From assembly GCA_964565925.1 (NCBI GenBank), contig CAZMGV010000006.1, forward strand, positions 157,289 through 221,288: a DNA stretch of 64,000 nucleotides. Direction: 5' to 3'. The notes below the pieces were generated by a model, which searched no databases, was not told the DNA's origin, and was given only the letters and a program-made list of their open reading frames with translations. Below are positions 36,182 to 44,731 of the stretch, piece by piece. This DNA is from CAZMGV01 sp964565925. Its GTDB lineage: Bacteria > JAGRBM01 > JAHCIT01. Position numbers and translations under genes: made by a program. How positions within the stretch are numbered: position 1 is the first letter of the stretch; each line of letters starts with the position of its first letter.

Positions 36182-37720
36182 TTACCGGTTACTGAGCAGG
36201 TCCAGCATGCGGGCGTCGGCGGACGCCCGGCGGGCGCGGCCCTCGGCCCAGTCTTTCAGGGTCTTTATTTTCTCGGCCTGGGTGAGCGCCAGCGGCACGG
36301 TCTCCTTGATGGCCTGGACGATGTCTTCCGATTTCACTTCGCGGCCGGCGGCGAACGACTCGTAGAGGCCCGCGATCACGGCGCTCTCGATCTCGGCGCC
36401 GGAAAACTTGTCCGTCATCTTGGCGAGCCCGTCCAGATCGAAGGCCTTGGGGTCACGCTTGCGCCGCCCGATATGGACCTCGAAAATACGCTTGCGCTCG
36501 GCGAGGCTCGGCAGATCGACGAAGAAAATTTCGTCGAAGCGGCCTTTACGAAGCAGTTCCGGCGGCAGCATTTCAATCGAGTTCGCCGTGGCGACGACGA
36601 ACACCGGTTCCGTCTTTTCCTGCATCCAGGTGATGAGGCTTCCGAGCAGGCGAGCCGCCGTTCCTGATTCGTCCTTAAGGCCGCTGAACCCTTTTTCGAT
36701 CTCGTCGATCCAGAGCACCGCAGGGGCGATGGACGACGCCACCTGCAGCGACTTGCGCATCAGCTCTTCGGGGCCCACCCGGCTGTTGGAAAACAGCGCG
36801 CCGAGATCGAACCGGAGCAGCGGCAGCCGCCAGAGATTGGCGACGGCTTTTGCCGTGAGCGATTTACCGCAGCCCTGCACACCCAGCAGGAAAAGCCCTT
36901 TGGGTTCCGGCAGGCCGTAGGCGCGGGCTTCCTTCGAGAACGCCCGCTCGCGGTTCACGAGCCACTCTTTCAGGTTGTCGAGTCCCGCGATCGATTCGAG
37001 GGACTCCTGCGATTCGAAGAATTCGAGCGTCTCTTCGCGCCCAAGGAGCTGCTTCTTCTCGCGGAGCAGAACCTTGATATCGTCGTCGACCGGGTCGCGG
37101 CCCCTGCCGAACAGGCGGGTATAGAGACGCACCGCCTCGGGCTCCGTGAGTCCGCCGCAGGCGGCGGCAAGTTTCTCGGAGAGTTTCTCGACGCTGCGGC
37201 CGTTCGACTTGGCCAGTTCCTTCACCAGATGTTCCAGTTCCGCGCCCGTGGGCAGCGGCAGGTCGCTGGTCACGAAATCGGCCGACAGTTCGTCGGGAAT
37301 GACGAGCGTTGCGCTTACCACCACGACGGCGATTCCGCGGGACGGCCATTTTCTCAAATGATCGCGCAGCGCGCGGCACACGTCCGCACGGGCAAAGTGC
37401 GGACTGAAATCCTCCAGCAGATAGATCGCCTGATCGGGGCCTTTGTCGATGGAGGCCAGCAGTTCGAGGGGGTCTTTGGTCTGGAGCGGTCCGCCGGGGG
37501 CGGTGTCCGCCTCGGCCCTGAGCAGCGCGAACCCCGTGGCCGTGGTCCAGCGAAACAGATGGCGGTTTGTCTGCTTCGAGATATGACCCCAAAGCCGCTC
37601 GGCGCGCTCCTCTTCGGAAGTGCGCAGGCCCAGCAGCGGATAGCGCGCCCGCACCTGTCCGGTGAGTTCCTCCGCGAGGAGCTTGACCGGGGACGTTTGC
37701 GGTGCGGCGGGTTGAGACAA
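36182..37720 (-). CDS. AAA+ ATPase, Ycf46-like
   Basis: A 512-residue ATPase. The N-terminal about 230 residues form a separate domain of Ycf46 type (LLAEELTGQVRARYPLLGLRT...). The AAA+ domain follows: a segment starting IAGLDNLKEWL, Walker A GVQGCGKS near 280, Walker B PAVLWIDEIEKGF, the sensor segment ATANSIEMLPPELLRKGRFDEIF with the arginine finger, then the small helical lid. It resembles the chloroplast and cyanobacterial Ycf46 family of unknown substrate. It precedes the PilZ gene by five bases. Confidence 0.85.
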   Translation of the reverse strand: MSQPAAPQTSPVKLLAEELTGQVRARYPLLGLRTSEEERAERLWGHISKQTNRHLFRWTTATGFALLRAEADTAPGGPLQTKDPLELLASIDKGPDQAIYLLEDFSPHFARADVCRALRDHLRKWPSRGIAVVVVSATLVIPDELSADFVTSDLPLPTGAELEHLVKELAKSNGRSVEKLSEKLAAACGGLTEPEAVRLYTRLFGRGRDPVDDDIKVLLREKKQLLGREETLEFFESQESLESIAGLDNLKEWLVNRERAFSKEARAYGLPEPKGLFLLGVQGCGKSLTAKAVANLWRLPLLRFDLGALFSNSRVGPEELMRKSLQVASSIAPAVLWIDEIEKGFSGLKDESGTAARLLGSLITWMQEKTEPVFVVATANSIEMLPPELLRKGRFDEIFFVDLPSLAERKRIFEVHIGRRKRDPKAFDLDGLAKMTDKFSGAEIESAVIAGLYESFAAGREVKSEDIVQAIKETVPLALTQAEKIKTLKDWAEGRARRASADARMLDLLSNR

Positions 37721-37756
37721 AAAGGCTTCTTTCTGGTCCGGTCCGGCTGATCCGGT

Positions 37757-38740
37757 CTAGTTCTGTATATCCGGGAGCTTACCAAGAACCACCGGCCGGT
37801 GCAGCTCTTTCAGCTTCTGCCGGCGGGCGTCCATGCGGCGGCTCAGGTTCTCGGTCTTGAGCACCCACTGGCGGTACTGGATCGCCCGGGAGGCGGTGTC
37901 CGGGTCCGAAGAGAGCGACCGTCTGAGCCGCATCAGCACCGGCCCGTTGTCGCCGCGCGAGGCGAGCGCCCGTTCCTGGTTGAGATAGCGGATCCAGAAG
38001 TCGTGGTTCTTGGCCATCTGCGTGCGCAGGCGCCACAGCTCCACGACCATCACCTCGTTCGATTCGTCGCGCAGTTTCGCCGTCATCCGGTCGATCTGCG
38101 ACGACACCTGCGGTTCCGCCTTCAGCGTTCCGTAGTAGTGGCGGATGGAGTCGTAGAGCGACGGGTTGCGGTCCATGAAATCGAGACAGGGCTGCCACAG
38201 GGGGGCCGAGCCCGGGTACTGGCGCCGGTAGGTCTCGATGCCGCCCTTGCCGTTCGTGTTGAACAGCGTGTCGGCCTCGTCGCGGTGCGAATGGAAATAG
38301 TTCCAGCACTGGGTGTGGTATTCGAAACCGGGGGCGTCGGCCATGGAGGCGACCAGATCCCGGTAGGCGCGCGCGTAGTTCTCGTTAAGCAGCAGCTTGC
38401 TGTGAACGAGCTCGGCGGCCTCGAACAGCCGGTTGTCGCCCAGGAACATGTCCAGCGCCCGCATCGCCGCCATCGCCTCGGCGTTGGAGGTCTGGGCGTC
38501 CATGAAACTCAGGGCCTCTTTCGCCCAGACCGGATCGGCGTCGAACTGCTGGTCCATCTGCTCGACCCACGACGACTTGTCGGGCGGAAGCCATTTGACC
38601 CACTTCTCGTGCTTGACGATCTGTTCGAGCACGTCCGGATAGGCCGTGAGATAGTTGTTCCACGAGGTGTCGGAGCCCAGGTCGGGCGGGGTGACGGTAA
38701 AGCTGGCCACCGTGAGCCAGGCGATCAGTGCTGTTTTCAT
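37757..38740 (-). CDS. Exported protein of unknown function
   Basis: A 327-residue protein with a short N-terminal signal sequence (MKTALIAWLTVASFTVTPPDLG); the lipobox is absent, so it should be periplasmic. The mature part is rich in charged helices (for example LRDESNEVMVVELWRLRTQMAKNHDFWIRYLNQERAL) and contains many Trp and Tyr residues. I do not recognise a family. It starts 36 bp upstream of the AAA-ATPase gene and lies in the same orientation. Confidence 0.5.
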   Translation of the reverse strand: MKTALIAWLTVASFTVTPPDLGSDTSWNNYLTAYPDVLEQIVKHEKWVKWLPPDKSSWVEQMDQQFDADPVWAKEALSFMDAQTSNAEAMAAMRALDMFLGDNRLFEAAELVHSKLLLNENYARAYRDLVASMADAPGFEYHTQCWNYFHSHRDEADTLFNTNGKGGIETYRRQYPGSAPLWQPCLDFMDRNPSLYDSIRHYYGTLKAEPQVSSQIDRMTAKLRDESNEVMVVELWRLRTQMAKNHDFWIRYLNQERALASRGDNGPVLMRLRRSLSSDPDTASRAIQYRQWVLKTENLSRRMDARRQKLKELHRPVVLGKLPDIQN

Positions 38741-38769
38741 GCTCTCTTTGATAACGCTTTCCGGCGGAC

Positions 38770-38805
38770 AAAAAAAGCCGGGACGGCCCTGGAGGCCGCC
38801 CCGGC
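38770..38805 (-). terminator. Rho-independent terminator of the pseudo-receiver gene
   Basis: On the minus strand, a 12-base stem (38777-38788 pairing with 38794-38805, one mismatch) is followed by seven Ts (the A-run 38770-38776). It ends the 38856-39194 transcript before the next gene of the same orientation. Confidence 0.85.
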
Positions 38806-38855
38806 GGATTATCCGTTATTAACCGGCGGCTGCCGGCGCGTGCCTTCTCAAACGG

Positions 38856-39194
38856 TCAGTGGACGGTCGCCACGCGAAGGACCGACTTCAGCCGTTCCGA
38901 CAGGCGCGCTCCCTTGGGCAGGAACCGCGTGTTCCGCGCCTTCGATTTTTCGCCGTTCTCGCCCACGACGATGACCTGAGTTCTTTCAGTGAGCTGCTTG
39001 AGGATGCGGTCGTCCAGGGGTTCGCCCTGTTCGATCATCACCCAGTCATACGTCCGGCGCAGGACCGCGCCGAGTACGCATACGCCGTCCTTGTCCTGCT
39101 CCTGGAGCGTGTCGATGAAGACCTGCCCGTAGAGAAGTACCTGGAGAGCCGCCACCACACTTGGATCCGAACCTGCTATAAGTCCACGTTTCAT
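38856..39194 (-). CDS. Small pseudo-receiver-like protein
   Basis: A 112-residue cytoplasmic protein. The alternation of strands and helices follows a response-regulator receiver fold: MKRGLIAGSDPSVVAAL, then YDWVMIEQGEPLDDRIL where the phosphorylatable Asp would be expected, then TQVIVVGENGE and a Lys-Gly pair in FLPKGARLSERL. The acidic pocket and phosphoacceptor Asp are not convincingly present, so it is probably a non-phosphorylated receiver relative. It has its own terminator and a clean palindrome about 60-80 bp upstream. Confidence 0.45.
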   Translation of the reverse strand: MKRGLIAGSDPSVVAALQVLLYGQVFIDTLQEQDKDGVCVLGAVLRRTYDWVMIEQGEPLDDRILKQLTERTQVIVVGENGEKSKARNTRFLPKGARLSERLKSVLRVATVH

Positions 39195-39628
39195 GGATTC
39201 CTCTATTTCACAACCCGTACCAATTTAACGAAATTCAGTGAATCCGGCTTCACCTGAAATAATCTGTTATTTCAGGTAGTTAAGCCCGTTTTAGAGTCAT
39301 CTTTGTTTACCGGGTTTTCGGCCGTGTGATGCGCGCCAACTTCGCTCCGCAAGATGTGTACGCCGCAGGCGACACCCGTATACAAACGGGACGCCGGAGT
39401 TGCGGTCCGCTCCGGTCAAACGTCACAGAAATTGTCCGGGCAGGGGCTGGACGGCCAGCGGGGAAATCCGTAAATGTGTTGCAGATCACGTGATAAGACT
39501 CTGATATTCCAGATGAATACCGGCTTAACAGACGTGATGTGTATCGCTTCCAATGTAAGGTCTTGAGTGGTATGGTTTTCGGGCTTGCGGCAAGTCCTTA
39601 CATTAAAGACCGTGAGGGGAGAATGAGG
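39195..39628. other. 434-bp gap with palindrome and hairpins
   Basis: No gene is supported here. A perfect palindrome has arms acctgaaataa (39252-39262) and its complement (39267-39277), four bases apart. Further on, two small hairpins stand in tandem: cccgt/acggg (39375-39390) and ccggag/ctccgg (39394-39415). The GAGGGGAG at 39614-39620 is the ribosome-binding site of the next gene. I searched for the cyclic-di-GMP riboswitch layout and did not find its conserved loops. Confidence 0.5.
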
Positions 39629-41614
39629 ATGCGACCCGTAATCCTGAACTGGAAGTCCTTTGTCGTTGCTTCGGCTGCACTGCTGGCGGCCGGTTGCCAG
39701 TCGCCGAACAGTGCCGAGCGCGTCAACGTACCGATCAACGTGGTGTTCGGCTCGGGGGCCGCGGTCGATGCGATCGACACGAGCTGCACCGAGACGAGCC
39801 TTCCCGAATACATGCGTTTCCACTTCGTGGACGTCCCTGGCGAGGCGCTCATGGAATCCGGCCGGGACCTGACGCCTGCACAGCTTAAGGATATTTCGGG
39901 CTTCCTCTCGGATCTGCCTTCGGGCGGCGGCGGACGCCGCGCGGACCGCACCCTCGTCTATCTGGATCCGTTCACCAACGTGCTTCCCTATGAAGGCGAC
40001 GCGGACGTGCTGGGCTCCCAGCTCGACACCAACGGCGGCGCGGGCCCGCTCTCCGGCGTGTACCTGCTTCCGAAAACAACCATCCGGATCGAGTTCACCG
40101 CCTGGACAAGGCCGCGCCTCTCGCCCGGCGTCTATTCAAAGACCCCGGAACTCTGCATCGGCGAAACCACGGTGGACGTCGGCGACGGCACCACGGTGAC
40201 GATTGTCGCCACCAAGGCGGAGACCGTTTCCCTGCCGGTCCAGGTCACGGACCAGTACAACACCGGCTATAGCTTCAACTACGGCGGGACGATGATCGAC
40301 TTCGCGCACATCAGTCTCGTCGATCAGGACACCGGCTACGGCTTCCCGCCCGTCAACAATTCGGACGATGACAATCTGGACTTCAGCGCCACTTTCTCGG
40401 GCCTGAACTCCACCTATACGTTCCCGGAAGTTCCGACCGGCCGTGAATACAAGTTCGTCGCCTGGTACCCGGGCCGTCATCCGACCGGCTTCAACTTCAA
40501 CTACGGTTTCAACGCGGGCTTCCAGTCGAACGTCGACCTCGCCGGTATGTACGGTGTTTCGGCCCCCTGCACGGTGGGGACCGACTGCCCGGCGCCCGTA
40601 ACGGTCGATATCGATTTCACACAGGAACAGCCGATGGGCCTGGTCAACTTCCCGGTCGGCTTTGTGGCGAAGGATGCGGTGACAAAGTCCCCTGACAATT
40701 CCGGTATCCTGGACAGCCTGAAGAGCGTGTCGCTCTGTCACCTGACCGGTTACGTCGGGAATGTCGGATTCGGTGATAATGCCGACGATTATGACTGCGC
40801 GACCGGCGTGGAGTCGGATGTTCCGCTGCCGCCGGCTCCGGAAATGGCGTTTGTCGGCGTCTCCTCGCCTTACGACTTCGACATCAACGCCGGATTCGGC
40901 CCGACGCCCAACGGCAACTTCGTCAACAATCCGATCAGCTTCGGCGGTATCAATTTCACGCTGACACAGGGTTTTGCGGGCGTTCCGATGCCCGATCCGG
41001 ATCGCAGCAGCGGCCGCGGTCTGGACACGGGCGTTATCCAGCCTGATTTCGGAACCGGCTACGGCAGTTCCTACTGTCTGTGGGCCGATTTCTTCGGCAG
41101 CCCGGCAGCCATTACCCGTGCCGTCGACAGCAAGATCGACACCGGCAGCGCCGAGGCCAGCGTCGTGGCCCTGCAGAAACTGAATGGCTCGGCGCTGAAC
41201 AACGGTATCTGCCAGACGGGCCCGCGCGCGGACCTTCCGTCCCCGCGTCCCGACCTTTCCGAGGGCGTGACCTTGGAGGTCAAGCGTTTGGAAGCCGCCC
41301 CCTCGAGCACGACGTCATCGATTCCGTTCGGCTGCAGCCCGTCGGCCGTCGACTTCACGGTCACCGGTCTGGCGACCGGATCGGTCGTCGTGGTGCCCGA
41401 GCCGGCCGCGGGCGACCGCCCGGATTTCAACTACACAATCGACAACTGCACGGTTGTCGGCGGTCTGGCCAGCTGCATCTCCGTCGATACCTGCTACTGG
41501 GTCGGCACGGGCGGCAAGCTCCGGGCCTACACGGTCGGGACGGACATGGTTCCCTCGAGCGATTTCCTCGAGATCAGCGTGACGGGCGACGGGGTCAGCG
41601 ACTGCGGCTGCTGA
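39629..41614 (+). CDS. Large lipoprotein of unknown function
   Basis: A 661-residue lipoprotein from the ATG at 39629 (longer open frame to 39539); GAGGGGAG lies 8 bases before it and the signal ends with the lipobox ALLAAGC. The mature protein is mostly beta-strand with Asp/Gly/Asn-rich loops (NYGFNAGFQSNVD, GNVGFGDNADDYDC) and is Cys-rich in its last 80 residues (DNCTVVGG, CISVDTCYW, DCGC). Such features suit a surface-exposed beta protein stabilised by disulfides. No family is recognised. A bidirectional terminator follows. Confidence 0.6.
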   Translation: MRPVILNWKSFVVASAALLAAGCQSPNSAERVNVPINVVFGSGAAVDAIDTSCTETSLPEYMRFHFVDVPGEALMESGRDLTPAQLKDISGFLSDLPSGGGGRRADRTLVYLDPFTNVLPYEGDADVLGSQLDTNGGAGPLSGVYLLPKTTIRIEFTAWTRPRLSPGVYSKTPELCIGETTVDVGDGTTVTIVATKAETVSLPVQVTDQYNTGYSFNYGGTMIDFAHISLVDQDTGYGFPPVNNSDDDNLDFSATFSGLNSTYTFPEVPTGREYKFVAWYPGRHPTGFNFNYGFNAGFQSNVDLAGMYGVSAPCTVGTDCPAPVTVDIDFTQEQPMGLVNFPVGFVAKDAVTKSPDNSGILDSLKSVSLCHLTGYVGNVGFGDNADDYDCATGVESDVPLPPAPEMAFVGVSSPYDFDINAGFGPTPNGNFVNNPISFGGINFTLTQGFAGVPMPDPDRSSGRGLDTGVIQPDFGTGYGSSYCLWADFFGSPAAITRAVDSKIDTGSAEASVVALQKLNGSALNNGICQTGPRADLPSPRPDLSEGVTLEVKRLEAAPSSTTSSIPFGCSPSAVDFTVTGLATGSVVVVPEPAAGDRPDFNYTIDNCTVVGGLASCISVDTCYWVGTGGKLRAYTVGTDMVPSSDFLEISVTGDGVSDCGC

Positions 41615-41635
41615 AGCGTCGTTCCGGCCAAAACA

Positions 41636-41667
41636 AAAACGGCGGGGTGTTCCCCGCCGTTTTTTTG
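41636..41667. terminator. Bidirectional terminator
   Basis: A 10-base perfect stem (aacggcgggg and its complement, four-base loop) is flanked by an A-rich run on the left and seven Ts on the right. It can end the plus-strand lipoprotein gene and the minus-strand YcfL-like gene. Confidence 0.88.
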
Positions 41668-41733
41668 TCCGCAGGCCGGGCTGCCTGATTCCGCCTGATT
41701 CTGCCTGAACTTCACCCGCCCTGCGGACCGCGG

Positions 41734-42231
41734 TCACTCTTTCTGCCTTGCCGCTTTGTCCGCCGCCCGGACGGTGATCTCGACATGGCTCAGGTCGGGC
41801 AGGTCCGGCTGGACCGCCGGTGCGTTGATCTGGTCCTGCGGCTGCATATCCACATGCAGCCATTCGGACGGCCTGCCCGCCAGCAGTCCGACCCGGTTGA
41901 ACCAGCGGATCTCGTATTCGAAGGATCGCGGTTCCCGGGAGAAGTTCTCGAACAGGATCGTGTGGGTGCGGACCCCGTCCTTTTCCTTCACGTCGACGAT
42001 GCTCACCTTGATGGAGGCCGCCAGTTCGCCGTCATTGCCCTCGGCGTAGGTCATCTTGCCGTCCAGGTCCGCCCGGTAGCGGTTCGGGATCCGGGGATAG
42101 GCGCAGGCGGCCAGCAGGCTGCCAGCGGCGACCGCCGCAAGGGCGGCCTTCCGCAAGTGGAGGCCGGACAACCGGGAACTGGATGAACGGGCGGACCGAA
42201 GGGACAGGGGGGACCAGCGTGAAACGGTCAA
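41734..42231 (-). CDS. YcfL-like (DUF1425) lipoprotein
   Basis: A 165-residue lipoprotein; the lipobox SLLAAC ends at Cys43 after a long, serine-rich N-terminus, so a later start is possible. The mature part carries the YcfL pattern: ILFENFSREPRSFEYEIRWFNRVGLL, then a Ser/Trp region and a closing strand VEITVRA, which is recalled from E. coli YcfL. Its function is unknown. It overlaps the end of the LpoB/CsgG-like gene by four bases, and in E. coli ycfL sits next to lpoB (ycfM), so the pairing is conserved. Confidence 0.6.
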   Translation of the reverse strand: MTVSRWSPLSLRSARSSSSRLSGLHLRKAALAAVAAGSLLAACAYPRIPNRYRADLDGKMTYAEGNDGELAASIKVSIVDVKEKDGVRTHTILFENFSREPRSFEYEIRWFNRVGLLAGRPSEWLHVDMQPQDQINAPAVQPDLPDLSHVEITVRAADKAARQKE

Positions 42232-43235
42232 CGTACGAGCTCCTTGAACATGGACTTGGCGGCGCCCGGGATCACGCCGAGCTTGTTCGGCAGGGTGCGG
42301 CGGGTGCGCTTCAAAATCTTGCCGGCCTTGGAATCGATATAGCTGGCCGTGATCTGCAGATCGGCGCCCGAGACCGCCACCGAACCGTGGATGACGTTCG
42401 CGGCGCCGACGAGCTGGCCGATGTTCGCCATGCAGGATTCGTTGTCGCAGCCCAGCATCTGCTGGAGTGCGGCGGAGTTGAGCATCGCCTTGGCGTCGGC
42501 CTCGGTCAGTGCCGTGTGCGTGCCCGATTCGCTGACGGCCGCCACGAAGGCGTCCTCGACGGCGGTCACCATGTCCATGCTGGCCGAGCCGCGGAAGTTG
42601 CCGACAAACACCTTGGGGAAAGCCGACGAATCCGCACCGGCCTTGTCCCGGAGCTGGACTTCCTTCCAGACGGTCTCGAGCAGCAGGATGCCGGTGTTAT
42701 GCGCCAGAGGGCCCTGGGCGGCCTTGTGGTCGTTAGAGGAGAGGCCGCCGAAAATCGGCACCTTCACTTTCAGCTCTTCATTGAAGTCCCAGGTTTTCAC
42801 CGACTTGCCGTAGTCGAACAGTTCGCCGGTGCCTTCGACGTAGTAGGACTGGTTGCTGGAATCCTTGCGGTCGTTGCGCAGGTCCTTGAGAATGACCCGG
42901 ACCACCCAGCGTTCGTTCTCGAACTTGCTCGGCGGGCCTTCGCAGTCGCTCTTGTAGTTGCAGGGATCCACTTTGGCGCTGTCGAACGCCAGCCCGAACA
43001 CTTCCTTGAGCTGCTTGTTCCAGTGTTCGGACTCCCCGGCGGTGCCGTAAAACGCCCAGATGGCGACCGAATCGGTGCTCTTGGCAGCGATGGCGGGGGC
43101 TTCCCGCGCGGGAGTCAGTACCTCGATATGGCTGTTGGGGTCCGAAAACACGGAATTGAATCCGGCGGACACGGCCAGCGGCGAGACGAGCGGTGCGGCC
43201 AGCAGAAGTGCGGCCAGGATGGCGGTTTTTTTCAT
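42228..43235 (-). CDS. CsgG/LpoB-like periplasmic protein
   Basis: A 335-residue exported protein with a clear signal peptide (MKKTAILAALLLAAPLVSPLAVSAG). The C-terminal half shows the LpoB/FlgO/CsgG layout: a helix-strand unit with LTEADAKAMLNSA, then GCDNESCMANIGQLVGAANVIHGSVAVSGADLQITASYIDSKAGKIL, in which the two Cys and the IGxLxGA motif are usual for the deltaproteobacterial versions. LpoB activates penicillin-binding protein 1B; whether this protein does is inference. The following YcfL-like gene overlaps it by four bases. Confidence 0.6.
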   Translation of the reverse strand: MKKTAILAALLLAAPLVSPLAVSAGFNSVFSDPNSHIEVLTPAREAPAIAAKSTDSVAIWAFYGTAGESEHWNKQLKEVFGLAFDSAKVDPCNYKSDCEGPPSKFENERWVVRVILKDLRNDRKDSSNQSYYVEGTGELFDYGKSVKTWDFNEELKVKVPIFGGLSSNDHKAAQGPLAHNTGILLLETVWKEVQLRDKAGADSSAFPKVFVGNFRGSASMDMVTAVEDAFVAAVSESGTHTALTEADAKAMLNSAALQQMLGCDNESCMANIGQLVGAANVIHGSVAVSGADLQITASYIDSKAGKILKRTRRTLPNKLGVIPGAAKSMFKELVR

Positions 43236-43407
43236 TTGCGAACTCCCTCGGCTGTTTCAGCCCGGCGCCGGACCCGCCCTGCAGGTCAGGGCCTGGACGG
43301 CGGCCGGATTTCCCCTGTGACGCCGCTTTCTTTAGCCGCCGGTGAGAGAGATGCCAAGGAGGGATTAACCGGCCGCCGGGCCCGCCCGGCCCCGGTCATT
43401 CCCGGAA

Positions 43408-44589
43408 TCAGCCGTCGAACGCCGCCAGGCCGGTAACCGCCTGTCCGATGATTAACGTGTGCATGTCGTGCGTGCCTTCGTAGGTCTTGACGGTTTCCAG
43501 ATTGCACATGTGCCGCATGACGCAATATTCGTCGGTAATGCCGTTGGCGCCCATCATGTCGCGGGCCAGTCTCGCGATATTGAGGGCGATCTCGACGTTA
43601 TTGCGCTTGGCGAGCGAAATGAGCTGCGGGGTCTGCCGCCCGGCGTCGAACAGCCGGCCGAGCCGCCAGACCAGCAGCTGCGCCTTGGTGATCTCGGACA
43701 CCATGTAGGCGAGTTTTTCCTGCACCAGCTGGTAACCGGCGATGGGCCGGGAGAACTGGATGCGGTTTTTCGCGTAGTTGAGGCACTCGAGGTAGCAGGC
43801 CTGCGCCGCGCCGAGCGCGCCCCAGGCGATGCCGTAGCGGGCGTGATTGAGGCACGAGAGCGGCGAGCCCAGGCCGTTCGATTTCGGAAGAATGTTGGCC
43901 TTGGGGATCCGGACGTCTTCCAGCACCAGCTCGCTCGTGATCGACGCGCGCATGGACATCTTGCCGTGCATCTCGGGCGCCTTGAACCCCTTGCTGTCGG
44001 TCGGGATCACGAAGCCGCGGATATTTGACGAATCGGCGCCGTCCAGCTTCGCCCAGACGATGGCGTAGTTGGCGATGGTGCCGTTGGTGATCCACATCTT
44101 GGCGCCGTTGAGCACGAAACTGTCGCCGTCGGTGCGGGCGTTCGTCTTCATGCCGCCCGGATTGGAGCCGAAATCCGGCTCCGTGAGGCCGAAACAGAAC
44201 AGCAGCTTGGCTTTGCGCATCTCGGGCAGGAACTTCTGTTTCTGTTCCTCGGTGCCGAACTTGTTGATGGCGGTCATGGAAAGGCCGCTCTGGACGGAGG
44301 CGAAAGAACGCAGGCCCGAATCGCCGCGCTCGATCTCCTGCATGATCAGGCCGTAGGCCACTTCGCTCATGCCGGGGCAGCCGTAGCCCTTGATCGACGC
44401 GCCGAAGATTCCCAGCTCGCCCAGTTCCGGGATGAGCTGCGTCGGGAACGTCCCCTTGTGCCAGCTCTCGCGGACCGTCGGCAGGAAGCGGTTCTTCACC
44501 CAGCTGCGGACCGTATCCCGGGTCATGCGCTCCTCTTCGGTGAGCAGTTCGTCGATGTCGTAAAAATCCAGCGCGTTGGTATCGGGCAT
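43408..44589 (-). CDS. gcdH: Acyl-CoA dehydrogenase, glutaryl-CoA dehydrogenase-like
   Basis: A 393-residue flavoprotein. Its blocks track human glutaryl-CoA dehydrogenase closely: ERGDSGLRSFASVQSGL, CFGLTEPDFGSNPG, LNGAKMWITNGTIA, CLNHARYGIAWGALGAAQ and GITDEYCVMRHMCNLETVKTYEGTHD, with Glu371 in YEGTHD as the catalytic base. It should convert glutaryl-CoA to crotonyl-CoA in lysine/tryptophan breakdown. A general acyl-CoA dehydrogenase is the alternative. No other genes of that pathway lie nearby. Confidence 0.85.
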   Translation of the reverse strand: MPDTNALDFYDIDELLTEEERMTRDTVRSWVKNRFLPTVRESWHKGTFPTQLIPELGELGIFGASIKGYGCPGMSEVAYGLIMQEIERGDSGLRSFASVQSGLSMTAINKFGTEEQKQKFLPEMRKAKLLFCFGLTEPDFGSNPGGMKTNARTDGDSFVLNGAKMWITNGTIANYAIVWAKLDGADSSNIRGFVIPTDSKGFKAPEMHGKMSMRASITSELVLEDVRIPKANILPKSNGLGSPLSCLNHARYGIAWGALGAAQACYLECLNYAKNRIQFSRPIAGYQLVQEKLAYMVSEITKAQLLVWRLGRLFDAGRQTPQLISLAKRNNVEIALNIARLARDMMGANGITDEYCVMRHMCNLETVKTYEGTHDMHTLIIGQAVTGLAAFDG

Positions 44590-44731
44590 GTTCGGTTCCT
44601 TCCGTTCCCGGGGCGGCCCTGTCGGGCGGGCCGCTATCCTGTACGGACCGCCGCCCGGGATGCAAAACGCCGCGTCTGCCTGCCGGTGCGGACTTCGAAA
44701 GGGTTGACAGACGGGTCAATTCGGGTGTTGG

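Noticed and set aside
39361..39420. Cyclic di-GMP (GEMM) riboswitch
   Set aside because: Two small hairpins recall its layout, but the conserved loop sequences and tetraloop receptor are absent.
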